Positions 7,493 to 14,881 of a stretch of DNA of 21,598 nt are shown one piece after another. The stretch comes from a virus, in the IMG/VR virus record IMGVR_UViG_3300035698_002890, positions 1-21,598 of that record; one strand, written 5' to 3'. The stretch's first letter is position 1, and each line of letters begins with the position of its first letter. The position numbers were made by a program, and so were the translations under genes. A model generated the notes under the pieces. The model searched no databases. It was not told where the DNA came from and saw nothing but the letters and a program-made list of their open reading frames with translations.

Positions 7493-7999
7493 ATGACCAT
7501 CTACCTAAGTCTCGACGGATTCAAGCTGCGTACGGTTCTGCCGGAATCGTTTGTCGTTGACGTTGAAACACGGTCGGCTGGTTGGACGGCGGCGCAACTC
7601 GAAACGTGGGCGCGCTGGATTGATTCGCGCTTGCGCAAGCGATACGCGACGCCGTTTGCTGCGTTCGATGACGACCCGCCAACACCGCCAACGATCCAAC
7701 TTTGGCTGACACGGATCGTCACGTGGCGGATCATGTTGCGGCGGGGCGTCGATCCTTCCGACTTGCAAGCGGAGACAATCAAAGCCGACCACGACTTGGC
7801 GATGGCCGAACTACTTGAGGCGGCGAATAGCAACGAGGGTTGGTTCGATCTTCCAACGCGCGCAGACGCGGACGGAACGGCGATCAATCGCGGCGCGCCG
7901 CTTTCGTATTCTGAGGCGTCGCCTTATGTGTGGATGGACGATCAAGCGTTGACCGGGCGCAACGAGGATTCATCGGGGACGGGATCGTCCAGTGGCTAG
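7493..7999 (+). CDS. Neck/head-tail connector, Mu gp36-like (DUF1320-like)
   Basis: A 168-residue protein directly after the capsid gene. The N-terminus MTIYLSLDGFKLRTVLPESFV followed by an amphipathic helix with WARWIDSRLRKRYATPF (about 40-56) fits the adaptor fold that binds below the portal and opens the exit channel. PPTIQLWLTRIVTWRIMLRRG (about 65-85) is a second helix of this type. The C-terminal 40 residues are polar and probably flexible. It ends in SSGTGSSSG and overlaps the next gene by eight bases. The family name is moderately sure; the neck role is supported by order. Confidence 0.7.
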   Translation: MTIYLSLDGFKLRTVLPESFVVDVETRSAGWTAAQLETWARWIDSRLRKRYATPFAAFDDDPPTPPTIQLWLTRIVTWRIMLRRGVDPSDLQAETIKADHDLAMAELLEAANSNEGWFDLPTRADADGTAINRGAPLSYSEASPYVWMDDQALTGRNEDSSGTGSSSG

Positions 8000-8411
8000 G
8001 CGACGAAACGGAAAAGGCTTCGATGAACTGGACGCGCATATCGCAAAGGTGCGCGGGCTGGAATCGCTTGTGCGTGATTCAATGCCAGCCGTTCGAACTG
8101 AGGTCGAAAAGGACGCGAAGCGCAACGCAGCACGCGGGCGAGATCCAAGCGGCAAAGAATGGCGCGAATCAAAAACGGGCGGCGCGGTACTAAGAAATGC
8201 CGCGGGCGCAATCTCCGTTGCGGTTTCGTCGACCGTTATTTTAATTTCGGTCACGGGGCGATACGCGCGCCACCATTTGGGAATAGTGCGCGGCAGTGGA
8301 CCACGTGACGAGCGCGAGCGGCGCGTGATTCCAATCGGCGACATTCCCAAGACAACGACGGCGGCGATCAAGCGCGGCGCGTCAGAAACCTTTCGAAAGA
8401 AGATGGCCTAG
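7992..8411 (+). CDS. Tail completion / virion morphogenesis protein
   Basis: A 139-residue basic protein. It has a charged N-terminal helix, then RDPSGKEWRESKTGG and a hydrophobic strand pair (AISVAVSSTVILISVTGRYARHH) leading to LGIVRG, the arrangement seen in Mu G-like virion morphogenesis and HK97 gp10-like proteins (G-x-x-W, then YA-x-x-H-x-G). The C-terminus RRVIPIGDIP followed by a helix fits the same group. It likely joins the completed tail to the neck. Start GTG lies inside the preceding gene's last codons, suggesting coupled translation. Confidence 0.68.
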   Translation: MARRRNGKGFDELDAHIAKVRGLESLVRDSMPAVRTEVEKDAKRNAARGRDPSGKEWRESKTGGAVLRNAAGAISVAVSSTVILISVTGRYARHHLGIVRGSGPRDERERRVIPIGDIPKTTTAAIKRGASETFRKKMA

Positions 8412-8413
8412 CC

Positions 8414-8968
8414 GTGGCGGTCATTCTCGCGTTGCCTCGTTTGTTCGATGCCGTGGACGCTTTGTTCACGTTGGAAGCCACCGACATTGCGCGCGCGTTT
8501 GGTTGGCGTGAGCCCACGAAGCACAAAACCACAGCAGCGCGCATCGCGTGGGTTCCGGGATCTCCCAACGGCGACGCGGGAGACGTGGACGCTCCGGTCA
8601 AAACTGGAGACGCGGTTGAGCGTCGATCTCTCGCGACGTTGCGCGAAGTGTTCACGGTTTACATCGAAGCGAACGATCCGGCCGAACCAGAAAACGAGCG
8701 TGCGCAATACGTGGCGACGCGACTTGCGTTCGACGCGTGGTACCGCGCCGCGTACTTGTCCGCGCATGGAACGTTCTATGTGGATTCGGTGACGTGGAAC
8801 ACGGAGAAAAACGAGCGACGAAACGGCGCAGAGCTTGTTTGTGTTTGCTACGTTGACGCGGTGATTCCGGACTCGCCTTGGACGCTCGCCCCGGTTGATA
8901 CGGAAGCGGAGATCGATACGTCGCTGGACGACGTGACAGAGAAAACGTTGACGGCGACCACGCCGTAG
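8414..8968 (+). CDS. Putative tail terminator / minor tail protein
   Basis: A 184-residue protein of the gene slot between the completion protein and the sheath, where Mu-like phages code a tail terminator (Mu gp37/38 region). It has mixed alpha/beta composition: a helical N-terminus (VILALPRLFDAVDALF), a central helix (RLAFDAWYRAAYLSAHGTF) and strands in GAELVCVCYVDAVIP. The last 25 residues are acidic and Thr-rich. Terminators cap the tail tube and set where it joins the neck. I do not recognise a diagnostic motif, so the role is inferred from order and size. Confidence 0.55.
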   Translation: MAVILALPRLFDAVDALFTLEATDIARAFGWREPTKHKTTAARIAWVPGSPNGDAGDVDAPVKTGDAVERRSLATLREVFTVYIEANDPAEPENERAQYVATRLAFDAWYRAAYLSAHGTFYVDSVTWNTEKNERRNGAELVCVCYVDAVIPDSPWTLAPVDTEAEIDTSLDDVTEKTLTATTP

Positions 8969-8981
8969 GAAGAAAGAAAAA

Positions 8982-10445
8982 ATGTCGCAGCCAAACGTAC
9001 AAATCACTGAGCTTGACGGAGCGCTCGGAATCATACCAACGACGGCGGGTCGCTTGCTTTCGGTCGTTGGCGTTTCGTCCAGTGGTCCGATCGACACTCC
9101 CGCAACGTTTGCGCGGACGTCCGACTTGCGCGCATCGTTCGGCGACGGTCCAGCGGTTGAAGCCGCGGCGATCATGATAGAGCGATTTGGAAAGCCGGTC
9201 CAATTCACGCGCACCGGACAAACAACGGCCGGAAGTTCTCCAGCGGGCGACGTGGTCGTCCGCGTTGGAAGCGGAACAAGCGTGGTCATAGTAGACGACG
9301 CGGGCACCGCCCCATGGGATGATTTTGAGTTCTACTTTGGAGTCGTCGCCGGTGGAACGATCGGCGTTGACGGGATCACTTTCAAGTGGTCGCTGGACGG
9401 CGGGCGCACCAAGTCAGCGGTGACGGCGTTGGGCACGGATGCGCTTTTCATCTTTCCCGGATCGGGCGGAGTGCAGATCGATTTTTCGGCTGGCACTTTG
9501 CTAGCCGGCGAGACCGCAACCTTCCGCGGCGATGCTCCGAAGTGGAACACAACGGAGATCGGGACCGCGCTTGACGCAATCTTCGCAAGCACGGTCGCCT
9601 GGGAAAACGCGCTCATTGTTGGCGACCTTGCGGCGGCGGACATTGACACGATCGATCCGAAGTTCACCGCGGCGCAGACTCGCGGCAAGTACCGCGGATG
9701 GATCGGGCACACGCGCATGCCGTTGATCGGCGAAAGTGAAGCAACGTACAAGGCCGCGCTCGACGCGATCTTCGCCAGCAAGGCCACGGTCCACGGCGAG
9801 ATTTGCTCGGGCGCAGCGAAGACGATTTCCTCAGTAAGCGGGCGGCAGTATCGGCGTCCCAGCGGATACACGATCGGCGCACTTGAGCAAAGCGCGAGTG
9901 AGGAGATCAATATCGCGGACGTGAACCGCGGACCCGTTCCCGGCGTTTCGATTACGGACGCAAACGGAAATCCAGACGAGCACGACGAGTCGTTGAATCC
10001 CGGTCTGGACGATTCGCGCTTCACCGTGTTTCGTACGTGGGATGGGCTCCAAGGCGTGTACGTAAACCGCCCGCGCGTGTTTTCGGCGGCGGGATCTGAC
10101 TTCGACATTTTCCCGAAGCGGCGTGTGATCAACATCGCGCACGCGGTGCTGCGAAACTATTTCATCCGTCGCCTGAGCAAGCCGGTGCGAGTCGATGCCA
10201 ACACCGGATACATTCTGGAAACCGAAGCGCTCGAAATTGAAAGCGGCGCGCGCGCTGCAATGCGCGCTGCGTTGCTCGCAAAGCCAAAGGCAAGCGCGGT
10301 CCAATTCACCCTTTCGCGAACGGACAACCTACTCTCAACCAAGACGCTCACCGGCAACGGGCGCGTGATTCCTTTGGCCTACCCAGAGTTCATTGACTTG
10401 TCGGTAGGCTTCATGAATCCTGCGTTGCAGATCCAATCCGTCTAG
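8982..10445 (+). CDS. Contractile tail sheath protein (DUF2586/Mu gpL-like)
   Basis: The 487-residue protein forms the contractile outer tube that drives the inner tube through the cell envelope. The N-terminal part (about 1-75) carries the sheath-type strand-helix start, GRLLSVVGVSSSGP then ASFGDGPAVEAAAIMIERFG. The middle (about 80-180) is a beta-rich surface domain. The C-terminal third has the conserved sheath core: LDDSRFTVFRTWDGLQGVYV (about 341-360), SDFDIFPKRRVINIAHAVLR, then the long helix before VIPLAYPEFIDLSVGFMNP. Strong purine-rich leader GGAAGAAAGAAAAA before ATG. The gene sits directly ahead of the tube gene, as in other contractile phages. Confidence 0.9.
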   Translation: MSQPNVQITELDGALGIIPTTAGRLLSVVGVSSSGPIDTPATFARTSDLRASFGDGPAVEAAAIMIERFGKPVQFTRTGQTTAGSSPAGDVVVRVGSGTSVVIVDDAGTAPWDDFEFYFGVVAGGTIGVDGITFKWSLDGGRTKSAVTALGTDALFIFPGSGGVQIDFSAGTLLAGETATFRGDAPKWNTTEIGTALDAIFASTVAWENALIVGDLAAADIDTIDPKFTAAQTRGKYRGWIGHTRMPLIGESEATYKAALDAIFASKATVHGEICSGAAKTISSVSGRQYRRPSGYTIGALEQSASEEINIADVNRGPVPGVSITDANGNPDEHDESLNPGLDDSRFTVFRTWDGLQGVYVNRPRVFSAAGSDFDIFPKRRVINIAHAVLRNYFIRRLSKPVRVDANTGYILETEALEIESGARAAMRAALLAKPKASAVQFTLSRTDNLLSTKTLTGNGRVIPLAYPEFIDLSVGFMNPALQIQSV

Positions 10446-10485
10446 CAGCGACCAAACGAAACACCGAAACGGATAGGACAAAACA

Positions 10486-10959
10486 ATGGCAGACGAAATC
10501 AGAGTCAACGGCAACGTGCTCAGCTGGGGATCGATCGAAGTCAAGATCAACGGCGAGCGCTACTATGGGATCACGTCGATCGGCTACGCCGACTCGCGCG
10601 AGCGCGTCAAGGCGTACGGCATGGGGCGCGCGCAAGCTCCGCGCGGAAGGTCGCGCGGGAAATACAACGTCGAGCCCGTGACGATCTCGGGGTACAAAAC
10701 TTCGATCCAAGAGATCCGACAAGCGCTCGCAGACGCGGGCGACGGCGAATCGTACGGGGATACAGTTTTCGAAATCGTGGTCCAGTATTTCGAGTTGGAC
10801 GAAACGCCGATCACGGTTGAGCTTGAGCGTTGCGTGTGGGGAAAGAACACAACGTCCGAAGAAGAGAATCCGGACCCGTTGAAAGAAGACGTCGAACTGG
10901 ATTGCATGCTGATTCGTCGCAACGGCCTAACGTTGTTTGACGCTTCGGAAGGCGCATAA
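10486..10959 (+). CDS. Tail tube protein
   Basis: A 157-residue beta-rich protein next to the sheath gene, as for the inner tube of contractile tails. It begins MADEIRVNGNVLSWGSIEVKI and continues with YYGITSIGYADSRERVKAYG, which fits the first strands and loop of the tube fold. A Gly/Arg-rich loop (about 45-60) and the pairs VFEIVVQYFE and ITVELERCVWGK follow. It ends in an acidic stretch and DCMLIRRNGLTLF. An AGGA site and an A-rich leader precede the ATG. The call rests on position, size and strand pattern. Confidence 0.78.
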   Translation: MADEIRVNGNVLSWGSIEVKINGERYYGITSIGYADSRERVKAYGMGRAQAPRGRSRGKYNVEPVTISGYKTSIQEIRQALADAGDGESYGDTVFEIVVQYFELDETPITVELERCVWGKNTTSEEENPDPLKEDVELDCMLIRRNGLTLFDASEGA

Positions 10960-10962
10960 CGC

Positions 10963-11877
10963 GTGACGTTTGAAGGCACCAAAGAATGGGAGGCGGCGCT
11001 CGCGCGCGTGATCTTGGAAGCAAGGCGCGCCGCGAGCATTTTCCAGCCGCTTTCCGTTTCGATGCCTCAAACGCTGGACGAATCGCGGATCGATTGCGCC
11101 GAGTCGTTGGATTGGATGGATCGTTTGCCAGCGTCAAGCGCTGGCGGGATCGTGTCAGATCCGCCGTACTCATCGGGCGGAGCGTTCCGCGCGGATCGAT
11201 GCAACTCAAACGCGACCGCGAAGTATATCAACAAAGAACAACAAGCAAACTACGCGGAAGACTTCGCGGGCGACTCAAGAGATCAACGCGCGTGGGCGGT
11301 ATGGGTTGAGCTTGTTCTGCGCAAAGCCTTGCGCGTCGTCGAGCCTGGCGGAGTCTGCGCTATCTCCGTCGACTGGCGGCAACTGGCAACGCTCACGGAT
11401 GCTATGCAAGTCGCCGGCTGGATTCTTCGAGGCATCGTTCCATGGGACAAGACCCAAGCGTGTCGGCAGGTCCTAGGCCGCTTCCGCGCGCAGTGCGAGT
11501 ACTGGGTCTGGGGTTCGAACGGTCGCCTGGGACTTGACCGCAACGCGCCCGTCCTTCCGGGTTGTTTGCGCTTCCCGGTATCGCGCGACAAAACACACCC
11601 GACACAAAAGCCGGTCGAAATGTTGCGCATGGTTTCGCGCATCGTTGAACGCGGGCGACCGATCATCGATCCGTTTAGCGGGTCGGGCGCGCACGGCGTC
11701 GCGGCAGTGCTAGAAGGCCATCCGTTTCTCGGTTGTGAAATGGTTCCGCACTACGCCGAAAGCGGGTCGCGTTGGCTTGCTGAAACGATCGAGCACGCGT
11801 CAAACAACCCGCCATTGTTTGACGATCTAAACGACTCCGGATCCGAGCAAATGGGGCTGGGAACCGATGAAGAATGA
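10963..11877 (+). CDS. Beta-class DNA adenine-type methyltransferase
   Basis: A 304-residue SAM-dependent methyltransferase. DPPY (66-69, motif IV) comes before DPFSGSG (236-242, motif I), so motif order is IV...I, the beta class. HPTQKPVEML (212-221) precedes motif I as in enzymes of the HinfI/CcrM kind. DPPY favours N6-adenine. The central region (about 80-210), with Cys and Trp, is probably the target recognition part. The first 33 residues are outside the usual fold, and M34 is an alternative start, although I see no Shine-Dalgarno before it. A DNA-modifying gene among tail genes is a moron-like insertion. Likely use is modifying phage DNA against host restriction; no endonuclease partner is visible. 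The target site cannot be read from sequence. Confidence 0.85.
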   Translation: MTFEGTKEWEAALARVILEARRAASIFQPLSVSMPQTLDESRIDCAESLDWMDRLPASSAGGIVSDPPYSSGGAFRADRCNSNATAKYINKEQQANYAEDFAGDSRDQRAWAVWVELVLRKALRVVEPGGVCAISVDWRQLATLTDAMQVAGWILRGIVPWDKTQACRQVLGRFRAQCEYWVWGSNGRLGLDRNAPVLPGCLRFPVSRDKTHPTQKPVEMLRMVSRIVERGRPIIDPFSGSGAHGVAAVLEGHPFLGCEMVPHYAESGSRWLAETIEHASNNPPLFDDLNDSGSEQMGLGTDEE

Positions 11878-12347
11878 ACCATAAGGGGCAAGCAATGGAC
11901 GAAACAAACGCAGCGATGACGGACCTAGACACGCGACTTGCGAAAGCGCGCGAGCGAACACGCGCCGCGGAAGCGAAGCGCGCGCAAGCGGAAGAAAAAA
12001 GCGCAGGCGCCCGCGCAGTTGAGGCGGCGGAAATCGAAGCCGACGACGCGGAAGCGATCGCGCAAGCGGAAGACGATCACGGAGCGCATAGGATCGCCAT
12101 CGTACGCACCGCGATTGGTTGCGTGATCGTCAAGCGACCGCACCCGGCAGTCTACAAACGCTTCCGCGACCGCGGCGAAGCAAAGACCGCTGACCTTGAC
12201 GCGCTCGTGCGGAAGTCGCTGGTCTATCCGGACGCGCAACGCTTCGATCGCATGATCGAAGAGTTGCCGGCAACGCTCGACCACGCGGCAAACAAAGTGG
12301 TTGAGCTTGCAGGATTTAAAGCAAAGGAGGTCGCGGGAAAATCTTAG
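11874..12347 (+). CDS. Tail assembly chaperone, unshifted (G-like) product
   Basis: A 157-residue protein between the tube and tape measure genes, the slot of tail assembly chaperones. The first half is a charged Ala/Glu/Lys/Arg helix. The second half has a compact domain with RPHPAVYKRFRDRG (about 87-100), SLVYPDAQRF and IEELPATLDHAANKVVELAG, a pattern common to Mu-type chaperones. The start is either the ATG at 11874 (ATGA overlap, like many junctions here) or 11895, which has AAGGGG six bases upstream. The gene ends with an AAAGGAGG, a GGGAAAA and a TAG, suggesting that some ribosomes shift into the following frame (see frameshift entry). It wraps the tape measure during assembly and is not expected in the virion. 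Confidence 0.78.
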   Translation: MNHKGQAMDETNAAMTDLDTRLAKARERTRAAEAKRAQAEEKSAGARAVEAAEIEADDAEAIAQAEDDHGAHRIAIVRTAIGCVIVKRPHPAVYKRFRDRGEAKTADLDALVRKSLVYPDAQRFDRMIEELPATLDHAANKVVELAGFKAKEVAGKS

Positions 12348-12529
12348 CGCTGCGCGGGGAAGCGCGCCGCGACTTTGGAGTCGGCGCCGCTTGCTTGCTC
12401 GCAGCACTCGGGAACGAAGACCAGGAAACGGACGCGGAGTTGATCCGCGCACAAGTCGGCGCGATGATGCTTGCGGAAGTCATTCACGACGTGAAGCAAA
12501 TCAAAAGGCTGCTTTCGCCAGCTAAATAG
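11874..12529 (+). CDS. Tail assembly chaperone -1 frameshift (GT-like) fusion
   Basis: If ribosomes slip back one base at GGGAAAA (12335-12341), the frame stays open from 12341 to a TAG at 12527-12529. This adds 62 residues starting ILALRGEARRDFG and ending IKRLLSPAK, for a fusion of about 218 residues. The added part is a sensible helical domain (FGVGAACLLAALG, then GAMMLAEVIHDVK), and the region has no good start codon or ribosome site of its own. The fused form would resemble lambda gpGT, in which the T part contacts the tube and the G part coats the tape measure. The join ends eight bases before the tape measure start. The slip itself is inference, though the signal is strong. Confidence 0.75.
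12323..12370 (+). promoter_or_regulatory. -1 programmed frameshift signal
   Basis: In order, the sequence shows AAAGGAGG (12323-12330), a four-base gap, and the slippery heptamer G GGA AAA (12335-12341) in the correct reading register. A five-base spacer and then a hairpin follow. The stem 12347-12355 pairs with 12362-12370 (seven Watson-Crick pairs, one G-T, one C-C mismatch) around GGGGAA. The unshifted stop TAG at 12345-12347 lies right before the stem. This matches the X XXY YYZ rule and typical spacer length of -1 frameshift sites. The Shine-Dalgarno-like stretch lies closer to the heptamer than in dnaX, so its stimulatory role is uncertain. Confidence 0.75.
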
Positions 12530-12537
12530 GGTTCAAA

Positions 12538-14340
12538 GTGTCAGACGAAAGATCCACATTCGCAATTGCGCTGAAAGACGAAACGAGCGGCGCGGCAAAA
12601 CAAGCTGCGTCCGCGCTCGTTACTCTGCGCTCTGCAATCGAGGCTGACACCAGATCGCTTTCGCAACTTCAAAAGGCCATGCGCCAAATGAAGAAAGCCG
12701 GACTTCAAAGCGGCGACGCGTTCAAAGAACTGAGCAACCAATCGAAGGCATTGGAAGCGAAGATCGGAACGAACCAGGAAGCATTCGTAAAACTCGGAGG
12801 CACGTTTGAAAAGACCGCGCCGAAAGCGGCGAGTTTGTTTGAATCACTTTCAAGCGCGAAGGGTCCATTAGGGGCGCTGACTGCGGGAATGGGCAAGCTC
12901 GGGTCCGCGCTCATGTCGCCGATCGCGCTGGCCGCTGGGTTGGCAATCGGAGTGCTCGCGCTTGTCGCCGGACTGGTCAAGCTCGCAACGGCGGCGCTAG
13001 GTGCGGGCGTTGCGCTCGCAAAGTTTGCGGTTGGCGCGAGCGACGCGCGACGATCGGAAGGGTTGCAGATCGAAGGACTGAATAGTCTACATCGCGCGTA
13101 CGGTCGACAGACGGCAAGCGTCAACGACTACCAGTCGGCGATCGATCGCGCGAGCGATTCAACGAACGTTGGGCGCGACACGTTGCGAGGCTACGCGCAA
13201 TCGCTCACGCGCGCGGGATTGCGAGGCGATGCGCTGACGGAAGCCGTCGAAGCGATGGGCCTTGCGGCGATGGTGCAAGGCGAGCGCGGCGCAAATCGTT
13301 TTCGTGCGCTTGCCGTCAACGCTCGACTCGCGGGCGGCAACGTGTCGGACCTTGCGGCGCGGTACCGAGACGAGCTTGGCCCGATGGCACGACGCGTCAT
13401 GCTCTCGCTCGAAAATCAAACCACGAAGCTCAACAAAAACTTGGCGCGTTTGTTCGGCGGACTGAACACGGAGCCGATGCTCTCGGCGCTCGATTCGGTG
13501 GGCTCGCTTTTGTCGCAGTCGACCGCAAGCGGCCGCGCGCTCAAGTCGTTGTTCGAGGCGTTGTTTCAGCCGATCATCGACAAGGTTGGCGAAGCGTCGC
13601 CAATGATTACAAACTTCTTCAAGGGAATGGTGATCGGCGCACTCATCGCTGGGATTGGAATCATTCGTTTGCGCAACCAACTGGAGGCTGTGTTCCCGGG
13701 ATTCCTTGGCGACGCAAACTCCGCCAAGATTGCGGTCTATGCGGGCATCGCTGCGTTTGCCATCTTCGTTGGCATACTCGCGCTCGCCACGGTTGCAGCG
13801 CTCGCGCTTGCGGTCGCGATGTTTTTGGTGGCGCTTCCGTTCCTGCTAGTGATCGGTCTCATCGCATTGTTAGCGGTTGGAATCATTCTAGCAATCGAAG
13901 CGATCGGCGACGCGTTCGAAGCGGTGTCCGATTTTGTGGGCGACATGATCGACGGGATCGTGAACGCGATCACGGGCGGCACTCCGCGCGTGGAAGCTGC
14001 GTTCAACCAACTGGCGGAGAAGGGCGCAAAGGGCTTTGCCGATTCGTTGGGCATCGCGTCGCCGTCGAAAGTGTTCGCCTCGTTCGGCCGCAACATTGTG
14101 GACGGCGCGGTGCTTGGAATCGAAACCAACGCGCCGCAACTCGAAAGCGCAACGGGCGGTCTGGTTGAGGAACCGATGGGAGGCGGGCGCGCGTCGAGCA
14201 CTTCGATTTCCATTGGTGACGTGAGCGTGAGCGCCGGCGAGTCGAGCGACCCGCGCGCGATGGCGATCGCATTTCGCGATGAGTTGGCGTCGGTGCTTGA
14301 AGGCGTGAACATTGAACTAGGAGCGGCGCGTGGCGTTTGA
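12538..14340 (+). CDS. Tail tape measure protein
   Basis: The 600-residue protein sets tail length and is ejected with the DNA. It begins with a helical, coiled-coil-prone region (about 15-105). Strongly hydrophobic segments follow at about 125-165, 360-378 and 399-457, which could enter the host membrane. The C-terminal motif LGIASPSKVFASFGRNIVDG (about 504-523) is a hallmark of tape measure proteins. It lies directly after the chaperone gene, as usual. At 600 residues it predicts a fairly short tail (of the order of 90 nm at about 1.5 angstrom per residue; rough rule). GTG start with a weak AGGG upstream. Confidence 0.9.
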   Translation: MSDERSTFAIALKDETSGAAKQAASALVTLRSAIEADTRSLSQLQKAMRQMKKAGLQSGDAFKELSNQSKALEAKIGTNQEAFVKLGGTFEKTAPKAASLFESLSSAKGPLGALTAGMGKLGSALMSPIALAAGLAIGVLALVAGLVKLATAALGAGVALAKFAVGASDARRSEGLQIEGLNSLHRAYGRQTASVNDYQSAIDRASDSTNVGRDTLRGYAQSLTRAGLRGDALTEAVEAMGLAAMVQGERGANRFRALAVNARLAGGNVSDLAARYRDELGPMARRVMLSLENQTTKLNKNLARLFGGLNTEPMLSALDSVGSLLSQSTASGRALKSLFEALFQPIIDKVGEASPMITNFFKGMVIGALIAGIGIIRLRNQLEAVFPGFLGDANSAKIAVYAGIAAFAIFVGILALATVAALALAVAMFLVALPFLLVIGLIALLAVGIILAIEAIGDAFEAVSDFVGDMIDGIVNAITGGTPRVEAAFNQLAEKGAKGFADSLGIASPSKVFASFGRNIVDGAVLGIETNAPQLESATGGLVEEPMGGGRASSTSISIGDVSVSAGESSDPRAMAIAFRDELASVLEGVNIELGAARGV

Positions 14341-14881
14341 TCCAATCTCGGAGCCGATCGATTACGTGTTGCTAGCGAACCAACGATCGCCGGGACTTGC
14401 CGATCTTTCCAACGTATCGAGCCCGCGTCGGTGGGATGAACGAAAAGGGTATGCGCTCAGCGGATCGCGCGTGGTCTATCGCGGGAACGGACTCGCGCGC
14501 CCGTTGCTGACGTTGCGACTTTACACGGCGGAAGACTTCGCGGCGTGGCACGAATGGCGCCCGCTTTTGGATCGACCCGCGGTAGGCACCCGCCCGCGGC
14601 AGGCGCTCGACATTTGGCACCCGATTTTGGAAGACAACGGGATCACAAAAGTGGTGGTTGAGGACGTGCTTGGCGCACGACAAACGGCGGACGGTGAATG
14701 GTCGATCGACATTAAGTTGATCGAGTTTCGTTTGCCGGTGCGCACGCTCGAATCCGTCGGCTCGTCTGAGGAACGCCCCGTTGAAGGCGTCGATCTCGCG
14801 ATTCAAAACTTGCAAGGCATCATAGAAAACAATGGGATCGGTTCGATCTCAAATGCGCTCTCACCGCTGAACAGCCTATGA
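14330..14881 (+). CDS. Tail-tip protein between tape measure and hub
   Basis: A 183-residue protein overlapping the tape measure end by 11 bases, with AGGAG (14319-14323) six bases before its GTG. The middle is beta-rich (VVYRGNGLARPLLTLRLYTAEDF), followed by a Trp/Pro region (HEWRPLLDRPAVGTRPRQALDIWHP) and KVVVEDVLGARQTADGEWSIDIKLIEFR, an alternating strand pattern reminiscent of gpU/gp53-like tail proteins. In Mu-like phages this slot holds proteins that join the tape measure end to the hub (Mu gpN or a LysM/gp53-type protein). No LysM or enzymatic motif is seen, so the exact family is open. Confidence 0.55.
   Translation: MAFDPISEPIDYVLLANQRSPGLADLSNVSSPRRWDERKGYALSGSRVVYRGNGLARPLLTLRLYTAEDFAAWHEWRPLLDRPAVGTRPRQALDIWHPILEDNGITKVVVEDVLGARQTADGEWSIDIKLIEFRLPVRTLESVGSSEERPVEGVDLAIQNLQGIIENNGIGSISNALSPLNSL

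Noticed and set aside
8408-9307. Long minus-strand open frame (299 codons) across the tail terminator and sheath genes
   Set aside because: It lies opposite two well-supported plus-strand genes, is Arg/Ser/Pro-rich with no recognisable domain, and such frames are common in GC-rich DNA where the complementary strand lacks stops.
9332-10135. Minus-strand frame (267 codons) opposite the sheath gene
   Set aside because: Antisense to a clear sheath gene and without family features.
12301-12525. Plus-strand frame of 74 codons starting TTG over the chaperone end
   Set aside because: It is in the +1 frame and Arg/Ser-rich. The -1 frame at the same place gives a better protein and matches a slippery heptamer.
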